NCBI GenBank assembly: GCA_013400975.1
Contig: WBMZ01012191.1
Coordinates: 60,183-124,182 of the forward strand
DNA from: Atrichornis clamosus
Lineage: Eukaryota > Chordata > Aves > Passeriformes > Menuridae
Length of the DNA: 64,000 nt
Reading direction: 5' to 3'
In this document: positions 1 to 13,300 of the stretch, piece by piece
Position numbering within the stretch: the first letter of the stretch is position 1
Layout: every line of letters begins with the position of its first letter
Translations under genes and position numbers: made by a program
Notes under the pieces: generated by a model
The model's database searches: none
The model's input: only the letters and a program-made list of their open reading frames with translations
Told to the model about the DNA's origin: nothing

Positions 1-1170
1 GATACTATACACTGGTGCTACTAGTAACCAGAAACATACAAGTCTGCCTGCCTCAGGTTTAAGTTCTTGGTTGATTTTTGTAATTAATATGATGAAATAA
101 TGTGTAAAACTTTTGAATTTGTTTTTAAATACTAAAGTCTAATAGAATTTCATAGAATAGCTGTGGAAGTACCTGCTCAGAATATCAGGGGACTGCAAGA
201 TTGATTGGGTTAAACTTGGACTGCTGTTGGTTCTTCCAGAAATCTGGCAAGTGTTTCCATTTTGGTTGAGGCAGGACCAAGGTGAAACAGACTATGCAGT
301 GTATTGAAAATTGCTGCTATTTCAGCAATATTGTATTGCATTCTCTCTTTGGAGATTTTACCTGTACTTCCTTTTTGTGAAGAAATAAGCTGCTTCTTTC
401 AAAGGTTACAAACCTTGACTAGGGAATACATTTTTAAAGCAAACTTACATAGTTTTGATCGAGATTGCAATATTTACATGTTCTCTCTTGGTATGCTGGC
501 TAATGGAAAAGCAAATTACAATTTTTTTCCCCTTTTGTAGCCAAATGGTGAGTTGCTCCTACTTCCTCCAGGGCTGTCCCTTGCTATACTCTGCCAAACT
601 AAGGCAAATGTTAAAAAGGATTTTTTTACGTTAGTCAACTAAGACCCAGTATTTGAAAGAATTCTCAAGAACTGCTTATAACTTCAGAAGAATTAATAAA
701 ACTGCTTTTGTAAAAAACAGAGAAAAAATATTGGTTATTACAGGATAATTTGAAAGACCCACCCAAAAATGGCAGGGTTTGTTGTTTGACTCTCCTAAAC
801 AAGGATTATTTGGAGGAAAAAAGGATAAACTGTAAATTATTTACTTGATAAATCTGTCAAGTGAATATACTACTTAAAATAGTAATTTGAAATGTACTAT
901 TCAATGTTGTGTAGCCAGATTATAAAAGAAAATTAACCATGTTGGTTAATGATTTTGGCTTACTTAAATTTGCATTAACAAGAAGGAGGTGCTATGCCAT
1001 GTTTTTTTCACTAATATAGTAAGTAGGCAAGTTAGTAGATTTCTGTACTCTTGTCTTACGACAGCCTTTTCTAGGAGGTCTAAAACCTTTCTTTTTCCTA
1101 AGGAATAATAGTTAAAAATGCATGCAATTATTTAATATGACTAATTGTTTCTTTTCCTTTTATCTTGCAG
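1..1170 (+). other. SREK1: SREK1 intron (5' part outside window)
   Basis: AT-rich sequence that ends in a pyrimidine tract and TCTTGCAG at the acceptor of the first visible SREK1 exon. The first visible exon enters in the middle of a codon in RRM1, so the start codon and first coding exon(s) must lie upstream. I see no exon, repeat or promoter-like GC-rich block in this stretch. Confidence 0.75.
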
Positions 1171-1304
1171 CAACGCACCTCTTGCTTTTTCCTCCAAAGT
1201 ATGTTATATTAAGTTTCGTGAAGCATCGAGTGTTGGTGTGGCCCAGCATCTAACTAACACGGTTTTTATTGACAGAGCTTTGATAGTTGTTCCCTGCGCA
1301 GAAG
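1171..1304 (+). CDS. SREK1: SREK1 exon: C-terminal half of RRM1
   Basis: Follows TCTTGCAG and is followed by GTTGGT. The first base completes a codon begun upstream, giving NAPLAFSSKVCYIKF..., the RNP1-containing half of RRM1, then VAQHLTNTVFIDRALIVVPC, the end of the domain. The exon ends GAA G, phase 1, and joins GT AAA ATC at 8925. Confidence 0.93.
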
Positions 1305-4300
1305 GTTGGTATTTTAGACATTCTTCTGTAATGTTGGTCTTTGACGTGTCTGTTAATTGTTTTGAGCTTTTCATGTAAGAAGATGGTGCTCTGTTGTTAC
1401 TTCATTTTATTTTATGACTTTCTGAAAAAAAACCCCTATAACCTTGAAACAAAATTAAAAATTGAATAATGAAAAGCCCAGTTACACAGATTTAATTGAA
1501 ATTCAGCATTAGCAAAAAGATAGTTGGTTTAAATTATGATAATTCCGATTTCTGTAGTTACTACATATTTTGAGGGAAAAGAAAGGAAAATAATTCCTTC
1601 ACTATGGTTTGTGTTGGCAAGCTTATTCTCCCAGAGTTCTCACTGAAGTCAATGGATCTCTGAAAAGGTCAGGCACTTTCCTGGCACAATAACACTGTAG
1701 TTTGAAGTTTATTGTATCACATTTGGTGTAGTGGGATTTTTTTGTTGATTCATGCTTTTTAAAGATACTCATTATTTCTGCATTTTTTTAGAGTGAATCC
1801 CAGTTTTGTTTTGTAGACATGCAATATATTCATTTGCCCATTTTAGAGTCATGTAATCTAAAATGCTTAGCATTCATGGTGATAAATACTGTTTGAATAT
1901 AAATGTTTACTTGCTAGTTTAATTTTTAAAAAACAATTTTTCCTTCTTGTTACTATTGAAAATGTTACTCTGTGTGCCATGAAATGCTTTTGTTATGTGC
2001 ACTGGTACTCCTTTTTTGTTTTGGTTAACTCTTTAAATAAGCAGTGGTCTGTACTGAATGCTTCCATCATAAAATGTTCTTAAAATTCTTAATGAAATAA
2101 AATGCTTGATGAATACTATATTGACGGATGTTACTTTAACTAGATCTGAGACCATACTTTTACAGATGTATTGAGAAAATGAGACAGTTTGTATTGTTAG
2201 TACGGTTTCCTAGATCTGAATACAGTTACATGAAGCAGGGTCGTGTGGTAGACGTATCAATGGAGTTAGGCAGAGCCCCATTGACTTCACTGGGATCTTT
2301 GTGGAATTGAGCATCTGACCAGTTCTGGACCTTTTGCCTCTTTAGGGTGGAATCATTCCAGCTGATGGAGTGAACTTGACTTCACTTTCAACATGGTTGC
2401 TGTTTTGCCATGAACAACAATATGTAGAGTACCTGAACCATAAACTGTAGTGAATCAAGGCATACCTCTTACTAACATCTCTAACTGAAGGAGTCAGGTT
2501 TTGATTCAGAAAAATACTGTTGACTTCCTGGAGTTTGGTAACAATAGTCCCAGAGTACCATTTTTTGGCAGGTATGCTGCATCATGTTATAGATAGTGCC
2601 GCTGTAATATTCACCTGGGATGTTCTTAGCAAATTCTGAAATTTCCAAAACTTCACAAACCCTAAAAGTGCTTTCATTAAAGGCCGTATTGTCTTACAAT
2701 AGACTACCTGTTCTTACAGCCTTCTTAGTCAGAGCCTGTGGCACATGCACGTGTCTTTGTAAAACATAGATTTTTAGTTGCCTTTGTGCCTTTTTTGGGG
2801 GGCTCTTTGGTTTCATATTTTTAACTTTTTCTTAAACCACAAAGGGAATATTGTTGTATACACTTGAAACTATGTAGAGGCTAAGGGGACCAGAGTTCCA
2901 ATTGAAGAATTGCCCCTAAATAAATTGACTAAAGATTATTCAGGACCTTAGTTTGACCTTTCATGAAAACCACTGATTCAGTACTGCCGGAGAGGGAAGA
3001 TGGTTGTCTACTGAGTGAGCAACACTTCCTGGTGTTTTTCTTGTGATGAGATCACTGCCTGACATGGTATGGCCACAGGCAGGTAAAACTACATTTTCTT
3101 GTGTATTTTCTGGTAGACAATGAATGGAAAGAGAAAAAATCAAAGTTCTGAGAAATCTTGTTCCTATTCTATTCGTAACTGACTGATCAGGCATTTCTGA
3201 GAAAACATACTAAAATTGTCACTGTTTAGAATCATTCTGGACTCCACAGAACTGTGTGCATAATTAGGTGAACAAGTGATTGGGTTTTGAGGTGACTTTT
3301 TTTTTTTAATGTCAGAATACTGTTCCATGTAACTTATATCAGAATCAGTCATTTATAAAAATATGTGAATTTATACAAATTTAACTTCCTGGTGAATTTA
3401 TTGTGTGAAATAAGCATGGCTTTGGAGATCATGGCACAAGGGGTTTTTTTCGCTATGTATCATATGATGCATTGTTAATGAAGTCAGTGGAGTGGATCAT
3501 GGGCTTTAAAAGTAGTGATGGCTTTATTCTACCAGGAGGTAAAATTATACCATTGGCCAACATTGCCAGTAAAAAAAAATTTTATGCGCGAAACTGAACA
3601 TAGAGGAGAGGTAAAATAAAACGTGAAAACTTGGTTTTAAAAAACAGAATAAAATCTGAAATTTGGAGTGTATTTAAACAGTGGTAAATCAAGGAGGGAA
3701 TCACTACAGGATGAAACCAGTGTTAATTATGTGACATTTAATGAACAATTTAACAAAAATGTAATGGTACCTGAGGTAAGATTATTAAGCTGTCGAAATA
3801 CGACTTTTTGTGTGAGTGTATTGGTAGGATTTTTCTTTAAATGTACTTTGAAAATGCAAAGGTTGAAAGATAAACAAAGATGCCACCCTAATCATTCTAA
3901 ATTTTATGTCCACATTATCTGGTAGATGGATTTTGACTATTAATTTGGTTTTGTATGTTTTCTCTGTGTGATATTTGTGCATTATTAGATGACTAGACTG
4001 GCCAAGGCAGACCTGTTACACTTGCCTGAGTTAGGCATTGTTTGCCATGCCACTAAACCTGCCGCCAAGTGAAACCTTCATGGGGGAAATGAGATCGAAG
4101 TCTGGCCTGCTGAAGATGGACGCCCTGTCTCTGTTTTTATTTTATTTTGCTTTCTTTCCTTTGTTTCTTTTATTTTATTTTGTCCCTTTTTTGTTTTGTT
4201 CTGTTAAATCTCTTTCCCTTGTACTTGTGAACTGGTACTTCAGTTCTGTAAAAATGATGTTTGTAAAGGGTTCACGGTGTTTGATTTTGAAGTTGACCTG

Positions 4301-7300
4301 AAGCTGCTTATGAATGGTGGATGGTATACAGAGAATTTAGAATATGATTAGTTTTTAATACCCTGAATTAAGGATGAATTTGATTTGGAATACGTTTAAG
4401 CATCTAAATTCAACAGATGAGTACATTGTATGAGAAGACAGGAATTGTGAAAAATTTATCTATCTTGAGATAAACTCATAAAGCACATCATAAGAAAGAT
4501 GGTATCTTGGAAAAGGACAGCTGAGACTTACTTCTGGAGAAATCAACTTTAGAAAGTAAAGTAATGATATTTCTCTGCTACTTTTCCTCAGCAGAGTGTT
4601 TTATTTTAGGTTGCACTGTCTGCTTAAGAAAAGGCTTACTATTTATGTCTAATATGATGAGTTTAAAATAATTATTTCTGAAATTGAACTTTTATAAATA
4701 CTGAATGTCATTAAATATTTGTTTATGTCTGATGAAACCTTGCTCCAGTGATGTCAGTGGCAGTAAGATTTCATCCTTCTGTTTTTGTAATTTTCAGAAA
4801 AAACTGTTTACCACTCATAAGTACAAATGCAGCCTGAAGTTTTGGTTGGAGTGTGTTATGTGAGACACATTGTCTTAACACTGTTATTTGTGGGAAGGTT
4901 GAATCAGTTTTTTGTGTGTGTGTGTGTATGTATATATTGCACTTTGACATGCTCCAGTGGTGGTTATTTCAAGAAGGGGTTTAGAAAAAGATGAAATAGA
5001 AAGTCAGAAAAAAGTGGGTTTTTTGGCCATCTCACAGTCTCAGAAGCCCCAGCAGTTCATGCTGGAGTGATTGAGATGGTTCTCATCCCTAAACGATGTT
5101 CTTACTTCTTGTGAAACAGAAGCTCTGAAACAGAAGTGGTGGACAAGATAGCGTGTCTAATCCTCAGGAATTACTCTTCCCAGCCAGCTGCATTGGGATC
5201 TCTTGGTTTCACCAGGCTGTGTACTGCAGCTGGGAAGAGCTTTGATTCATGATCTTTGTTGGATTTGGCTGTGGCAGTTGAGATAATTGCCAGTAGTTGT
5301 AATCTCTTTATTCATTTCTGCTAAATCCACTAAGATTCATGAGTTGGATCACATAGAAATTACTTCATTTGTAAGTACATGCTTCATTGATTTAAAATAG
5401 CAGGAAAATAATTACTCCTTTTTTTTATGTTCAGAATAGATTGTGAACTCTTCAGTATTTTTAAAACTAGCAAACTCACTTATTGCAGAAGCACTTCTGT
5501 TGGTGAGGGTTAACTCTATAGTTCTGCTACAAAAAGTAGGAAATAATTTCCTTCTGAGCACTTGAGGAAGAAAGATACTGTGATTAGTACTTGTTTAATG
5601 CAGATGAGTGTGTTCGGCCTTCAGCAAAATGGATTCTAATATGGACTAGGTTATCTAGGGCTCGTAAGATTGATGATACAAAAAAGTAGCAATCACAACT
5701 CTGTCTCTAGGCAGTGCTGGGACAGTCTGCATTTGCTTCCAGATTCTTTTGCAAAGTAAAAAATCAATAAACGTGTAATTTACTAAGTAGAAGAGCTTCT
5801 AAGAAATCTGTCTAAGGATCTGGTATAGATGTGGCATATATATTTAGTCTGCTTCCCTCATTAGAAAATACCCTAACCATTCTTACTCAGCTTTTAAATA
5901 CCATGTTTTAAAAATGAAGGTGTTATTCTTAAACTAAATTGTCCTAATCTGTTGTATCATAACCCACATGTTTCGTTGTATTTTTGTGGGCTTGTATGCC
6001 CTTTACAAATATATTCACAGAGATAAAACTCAAAAATTTAAAGCCTATAACTCATGACGTTATTTGGACTCACATAGTAATTTGTTTCTCAAAACTATTT
6101 AAAGTACATACAAGTAGATATTCAAGATACTGCAGATTTTTTTTTTTCCCTCCACGACAGTGTTCTGTAGAATTCTTTTTAAGTTTGACCTGGTCTTAAA
6201 AACTGGAAAAGTTACTTTGAAAAGACAGTATCTTTGAATATAGTGGCAAATTTTCAGGGTTCTGTCTGTAGAGATAGACCCTTTCTCATTCTTGAAAACA
6301 AAATAAATGAATCTATGTGGTATGGAACTGACACACTTAATTTTGTATTTAAAATAGAACTTTATATTGTCAAAAGACCAAAGTATTCTGAAAATAATGC
6401 TGCAAACTTTAAAATTCCCATATGCACGCTGTTCATTCTCTGAGCTGCTGTAATGATGAACTTACCTGAAATGTTCAGTGGATTTCTTGAACAACATTTA
6501 AGCGAATAATAATTTCCATTATTTCAGTACTGTGACCCATATACTTAAAAGTTTAGGCTTCTACTTAAGTCCCTTTCTGAACTTGAGTCGTTGTCTGTCT
6601 AGTTACATGCTTAACTCAGCTCCTGTTTAAAAGGGCTAAATGCCTAAGCATTTTGTATGTTTGCCTGGTTAAGTGTGTATTGAATTGGCTGTATGTAAGT
6701 GCATACTTAAATTAGGCATATACTTATGTACATTACTGACCAAGGATATCAATTAGCATGCAGACACATCACTTTAAGAGCCATTTCTGGCATTGGATTT
6801 AATTGTGCCATGTCTCTTGATCCATAGAAACCTGCACGAGTATCTGGTTATTGCACGATGCTCACTGTTGAGGATAAGTTGTCATTCATTAGTCATTTGA
6901 AAAAACTTAAGTATTTAGATTTTCAGAAGAACTGGTACATAACTCTGTGCCTAATTTGCATGCACGTGTACTGGAACTGTGTATTCAAAAGCCTGTTAGT
7001 AGGCTTACATATTAGGCAGGGTGTGCAGCAAAGTACCTGATACTTTTGAGTAGTCAGGCAAATCAGGTACACCTCTCATTGCATGCCTGACTTCAAAATG
7101 AGATCTGTGAAGAGTGCTGAACATTGTGATGGTGGCTTAGATTCATGCATGTTTTTTTAAAAAAGCCCTGGAAGTCATTATTGCACAATTAATTCCTAAG
7201 TGCTAATAATTTTCCTATTTTTCTCCCTTAGATAGCAAAACCAAGTGGTTTCTTACATGTTAAGGAGCAAGGTGTCTCAAAACTTAAAATAAATAAATGT

Positions 7301-10300
7301 AAATAGGAAGCATGGAAAAAAATGGGTACTGTTTTTTTATCTGTTGTGTTCTACCCATGCTAATTATAAATTAAGTTTCATTTAGATTTGTTTTGTCCTT
7401 TGATCATACCCAGCTGTAACCCAGTCTTTCCTGCAGATCTGTAAAGCAGTTTTGCAACATTTGTTTCTTTTCATTTTTTAAAGTAGTATGTTTTCTGTGG
7501 GGTCAGTTGTAACTCCTGTATCTAAACCTGCATGGTGCTTTGAAACTTACTTAAATTTTGCTTTTTGATGAGACTATATATTAATTTTTATATTTTGAAT
7601 TTAGGGGTTTTGTAGCTGAAACATGCAGTTTGAATCAAATCAGTAAACCACTGGCACAGCTTTTTTGTATTACCTGACTATTAAAACAATGTGTAAATAA
7701 GAACATGTACTTCATTAAGGTCCATGGGCTAATACCCGAGGGCTTAGGTGGTTAGTATATATACAGTTATGCCAGTAATTTTGAACAGATCATAGATACC
7801 TAGTGTAATTAGAACTTCTTTCAGTAGTTTTTAGTCTATAATTTAATGTTCGTATCAGTTTTAGTCCCTTTGCATTTCAAATTTAAAATGTACTTTTAAC
7901 TGTAATGATAATTGTTTAAGTACTAAATCTTCAGATTTTTGGAGATTTTTGGGGGGTACATTTAATAGTCTGATATTGGCTAACTTTGAATGAAACCTGC
8001 ATTTTAATTCAGATTAGTTATTACTTAAACTTCTAACATGACAGGAGGATTATAATCAGGTTAAAATAGCAGGAAATAGATATTTTGGAAAAATACAGCT
8101 TGTTTAGCTGATCAGTTACGATTTTCTTCAATCTCTGTAAATCTAGATCTAGTTCATCAGTTTCAGATAAACCGAGGTGACCTAGAATGTGAAACAGTAC
8201 AAAACTAAAATTTTTCTGCTCTTCCCTCTTGTACCTTCAACTTCACTTGTAGTGTGTATTGTGTGCAGTCACAGTAGTTCAGTAGTTTATTATTTTATGT
8301 TTTATTTATTTTTACATTCTAAGTAGGTAGCACCAGAGGAATAAAGAAAAGCACAAATTTCAGTCAGCACATACTTTGGGGGTTTTTTTCCCTTTTTTTT
8401 TTCCCTTTTTTTTTTTTGTTTTCTTTCTTTTACTGCTTTGGTTATTTGCCGTTTCTGGGGATTAAACTTTAAAAAATGTTCTTCTTTTCTGTATCTGATG
8501 TTCTGTGTGCTATTAGTGATGCAGCCAACACGAACGGTTGTCATGTGTAAAACAACTTTCGATCACCGTGAAAACACCGCCCTGGGAAAGCGTCCATGCT
8601 TGATATCGTTTGGTTCATGAACATTAAGTTTCCAGTACAGGTGACCCATAGCTCAAAGTGTTAAATAATTATATACATTATTCAGTTTTTAAAATAATAA
8701 TCCATTAATGAGATTGCTAGTCTTTGAAGTTTTGCTCACTTTTGTTTTTCCTAATAGAGCAGGGTAAAAGGAAAAACTTAAGTATTTGTTTCTTTGTAAG
8801 GATCTGGTAGATAGACATTGTTATTTATTACATTTTTAAATGCAAGGGTAATTGTAAAATCATAGAAAGAGTAACATCCATCTAGTGTTCCAACTCTGTG
8901 TAATGCTTTCATTTGCTTCTTCAGGTAAAATCCCAGATGAAGCCAAAGCCCTGTCTCTATTGGCTCCGGCTCCTACTATGACAAGTCTGATGCCTGGTGC
9001 AGGGTTGCTTCCTATACCTACACCAACCCCTTTGACTACAGTAAGTAAAATTCAGTTGCTGTTTGATTTCTGGTTTCCTCTATTCTCAGTAGCCTTTTTT
9101 GTGTTCTAAGAACTGTCTGGTGCCTGGATGTTGCAGTAATGGTTTAGCTGTGGTGACTCTTCTGAAGATTGATCAGAAGATGTCCACACGCTATCTTTGC
9201 TGGATTTTTCTTTCAGATTGTTTTTGTGCAAAATAGTGAGTAAATGCTAGTTTTGGTGGTTGTTTGTTTTACTTGCTGTCCTGCCCTATAGAACCATTAA
9301 TTTGGTCCAGTGGTAGTGATGTGCACTGCCAAAAAACGTATTAAAACCTAATAATTACAGTGACACCATTCTTCAGAGTATTAAAAGCTGCAGTAGGGGC
9401 TTTTACTTGATATTGCTAGGCAGGATTTTTGACTGTTTGTCTAACAGCGTTTTCACTACAAAAAGTAGAGGAGCTTGCTTCTGGTATTTTTGCTCGGTTC
9501 CCTTTTGCCTCTGTAAGCCTTTTTTGACATGAGTAAGCTGCTGTGGTTTTTTGAAGGAAAATTTCAAGTTAAAATAAAGGGTTTTTTTTCCTTTGTTTCA
9601 TTAAAAGAAATACTGCTGGCTTATAAAACAGTTCCCACACTTGTTAGAAAATTTGTGTCTTGAAAAGGCAGTTGCTTTTTGGGTAGAGAAAATTCAAACC
9701 AGGATCTAAGAGTACCAATTTTGTAGTAATTTTTAAGTGACTTTTAATAACATTTCACAGTAGAGATTTCAATTTCCAGTTCCAAAAATGAGAACTGTGT
9801 TTTTCTTATTGTCTAGGAATGAGGGGAAGAACTTAGACTGAATATCCTTTGCATTTCAACTGTAATTAAGCTTGGCTTAGGTGATTCATTTGTCCAAAAG
9901 ATGCATATGTGTCCCTTTGATGGCCCTGAGCACTGGAAATTCCCTTTTTTGCTTGCTGGGCAAGATTTCAGCTGTTCCTCATCTAGTCCAAATACTTGTG
10001 TCAAAAAGATAAGATTATTAGCTGTGTGTGAAAGTATCTTACTCAACTTGATTGACTCTAAGCATTAGAAATTCAAGCCTGTATGTTTTGTGCTTGATAT
10101 GTATCCCTGTCCAGACCTCTTTGATTAAATGTTGACTGATAACCCAGAATATCTTCACTATAGAAGCATATTTCTGGGTAGATTTTTTGTCTGTAAAAAA
10201 ACCTGCTGTGCTGTGACATTAAGGTTTAAAATATTGCTTATTAGATCTATTAAAATATACTCATTAGATCTAATTTTACAGAAATGCACAAGGCAGACAA

Positions 10301-13300
10301 GTATTAAGAAATGAAATATCTTCCACCAGTGCTTGGTTGCAGAGTGTGTTCTGTGTTTGTGTTTTCCAGCTCGGTGTTTCACTTGGTACTTTAGGCGCTA
10401 TACCAGCAGCAGCATTGGACCCTAACATTACGGCACTTGGAGAAATACCACAACCACCCATTATGGGAAATGTGGATCCATCCAAAATTGATGAAATCAG
10501 AAGAACAGTCTATGTTGGAAACTTGAATTCCCAGGTAGCCTTTTTTTTTCTCTGTTGTGGAAATACTAATGGAAGATGTGAATTGTAACTTACGAATTCT
10601 AACCTTACATGTTAAAGAGTTTCCATTAGTTAATTACAGCATGAGTTTAAACATTTTTTTGTTTATTCATGATGTTTTGAGTTTTGAATGCTCATGTGCC
10701 AGTCAGATCAGACCAGGCTCTGGAATTCATTCTGTCAGAATACCGAGAAATCCACTATAACTGAGTTAAAGAAATGTACTTCTGATTGTGTGTGTTGATT
10801 AAATGTACAGTTAGGTTTTGTTGGCTGAACTATCCTCCGAAGTCAAGAGATCATGTTAACTATCCAGCACAGCAGGGTGCTGTTGCTTAGGTAAAGTAAG
10901 ATGGAATGATGTGTCCTACTGGAAGTTGCAATAATTTTACATAAATAACTTTCATTCAACAACTTGGTTTTTCAGCAGTTGATCAGATTAATTGAAAAAT
11001 ACTTGCTGTTGACTGAAAGCAATATAAGTACTAAATTTTGGGGTTTTTTGACTGGCAAAGTAGCTAGCTGCTGAGTGTAAAAGTACTATTGATGGTGATA
11101 AAATAAAACTGGAACCTAGTAGAAAGCCAGATAAATCTAAGTCCTGTAATATTGTTTGGGTTTTTTTGTTTTAAGTATCAAAAGTCACAATCAGTAGCTT
11201 AGAAACAGGTGTATAAGGAAATTCCTCAACAGTTATTTCAGATGAGTTGTCTGAAAAGTGCAAAATCCCATGTAAGTTTTTTTCCTTTTTTTTTTACCTA
11301 GATGAAGGACTGAGGTTTTGTGAATGCACTATTTATAATTGTAGAATATTCTTTAGATTAATGGAAGAAAAAATACGTGTCTTTAAGTCTTGAAGTGTAG
11401 CATTACCAAATTCATGTCACCTTTGTAATAATGGTGAGATATCATTCCAAAATCTGTCGCTCTTAGACTACCTGATGTATTATATAAGTGGGTTTTGTTG
11501 TATATTTTACTTCAGCTGAGCTCTTTGACTCTTTCTAGACTACAACAGCAGATCAGCTGCTTGAATTCTTTAAGCAAGTTGGAGAAGTCAAATTTGTGCG
11601 AATGGCAGGTGATGAGACGCAACCAACAAGATTTGCTTTTGTGGAGTTTGCAGACCAAAATTCTGTACCTCGAGCACTTGCCTTTAATGGAGTTATGTTT
11701 GGAGATCGACCACTGAAGTAAGGAATTAATTATCCATATGACTATTGAATGAGAGATTTCTTTGTGTCCTTGTATACAGATTTATCACTTTTTTGTATAG
11801 GAAAATGCTGTGACTACTATTTTTTCAGTATGAGAATCTATTGTTAAAAAACTGGAACATTTTTATCAACTCAAGTTTCACAGTTTGGCCTAAATTTCTC
11901 TCATGAGAATATGGATAGTATTGAGTAAAATATATTTATATTAATCTTGAGGTAGTGGAAACTGTAATAGGGGAAGAATCTGCAATGTCCTTAGTCCTAA
12001 TTAAGTCTTCTGTATGATCTGTATGTAATTAATAGGTGTTACTGTAGAGATTTGATCTGAAATGGAGAAATAACTTCCTAGACTTCTACTAAAGATATTG
12101 TAATACAGAAATATTGTGCTGCTTATTTAAAAGTGCCAAGATTTCAAAGTAATAAAAGATACTTGGGATCCATGGAACAGATTAGTGTTACAAATCTGTA
12201 GTTTTGCTGAACTTTTTAAGTTTGCAGTCGTACATGGAAATTTTCCTTTCTTGCTTGTTTTTCTTTTGCCCTCTTCAAGTGTTTAAGAATGAAAGGTTTT
12301 TATTTTTCCTTAATTTAGAATAAATCACTCCAATAATGCAATAGTGAAACCTCCTGAAATGACACCACAAGCTGCTGCCAAGGAGCTGGAAGAAGTGATG
12401 AAGAGAGTAAGGGAAGCCCAGTCTTTCATATCTGCTGCTATTGAGCCAGGTAGGTTTATTGTGTTCATTACTGAACAGACACATCCTGTGTATACCTTGA
12501 CACACGCTTCTAAGAGCATTTTCAGACACAGGAAAGGGTACCCAAAGGTATTCAGTATGTGTTGGGGTCAGAAGAAGAAAATAATCAAAATTCTGTTCAT
12601 GCAACAGAGCAGTGGAATGAAGCTTTTTATTTCATCTCTTATTTTCAGATATATGTTCATTGAATGTTTAAAAAATGTAAATTTAATACTAGATCAGTAC
12701 TTAATGCCCTTTTTAGGTTCAGAGTACTTGGAAACTTCTAAGAGAAAATGCTTTATATTTTTTGTTTTCCTTTAGCACCTATTAATGCCATAGTTTCAAA
12801 ATCAGTTAGTTAGCATGGTTCTGAAAGCAGTACTATTATGCTTTCTTTATCTGCAGCAGATGAATTTTGTCTCTCTTGTGCTGACTCGAGACTACGCATC
12901 CTCATAGCAAATGGGATCAGAGAACGAATCTGGGATAAATATTAACATATTGTAAAGGACTTCCTTTAATCCAGATTGTTTCCCTCTTCCCTGTTAACAC
13001 CAAGTCAAGGAGGAAGGTGTTGGTGTGTTGAGAGGCTAGACAGACATTCCAGTGGTGATTTTTGGAGTTGGAAGTAAAATAGCTCTAACATAAGCAACAG
13101 AATAACAATTAGAGTCTGAACCATGGTGAGCTCACTGTTGAGGTTTCTGTTGACTTCCTGGCCTTTGAATCAGACTTTTCACCCTGTTCTGTTCATCCCT
13201 TCCTCCCACAAAACAACGTTTGAGGAATAAAATTTCAGTATTTGTACAGTGTTTGAAATATCTAAAAGTACAGACAGTAATAATTATTTATATTTTATGA

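Larger units (their letters stand above)
1305..8924 (+). other. SREK1: SREK1 intron, 7.6 kb
   Basis: AT-rich intron. It holds a short GT microsatellite near 4912, short relics with the GAAGTCAATGG/CCATTGACTTC motif of old amniote repeats (about 1640, 2255-2310, 3480, 4745), and a CpG-dense block at 8525-8640 listed separately. Otherwise nothing is recognised. Confidence 0.8.
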
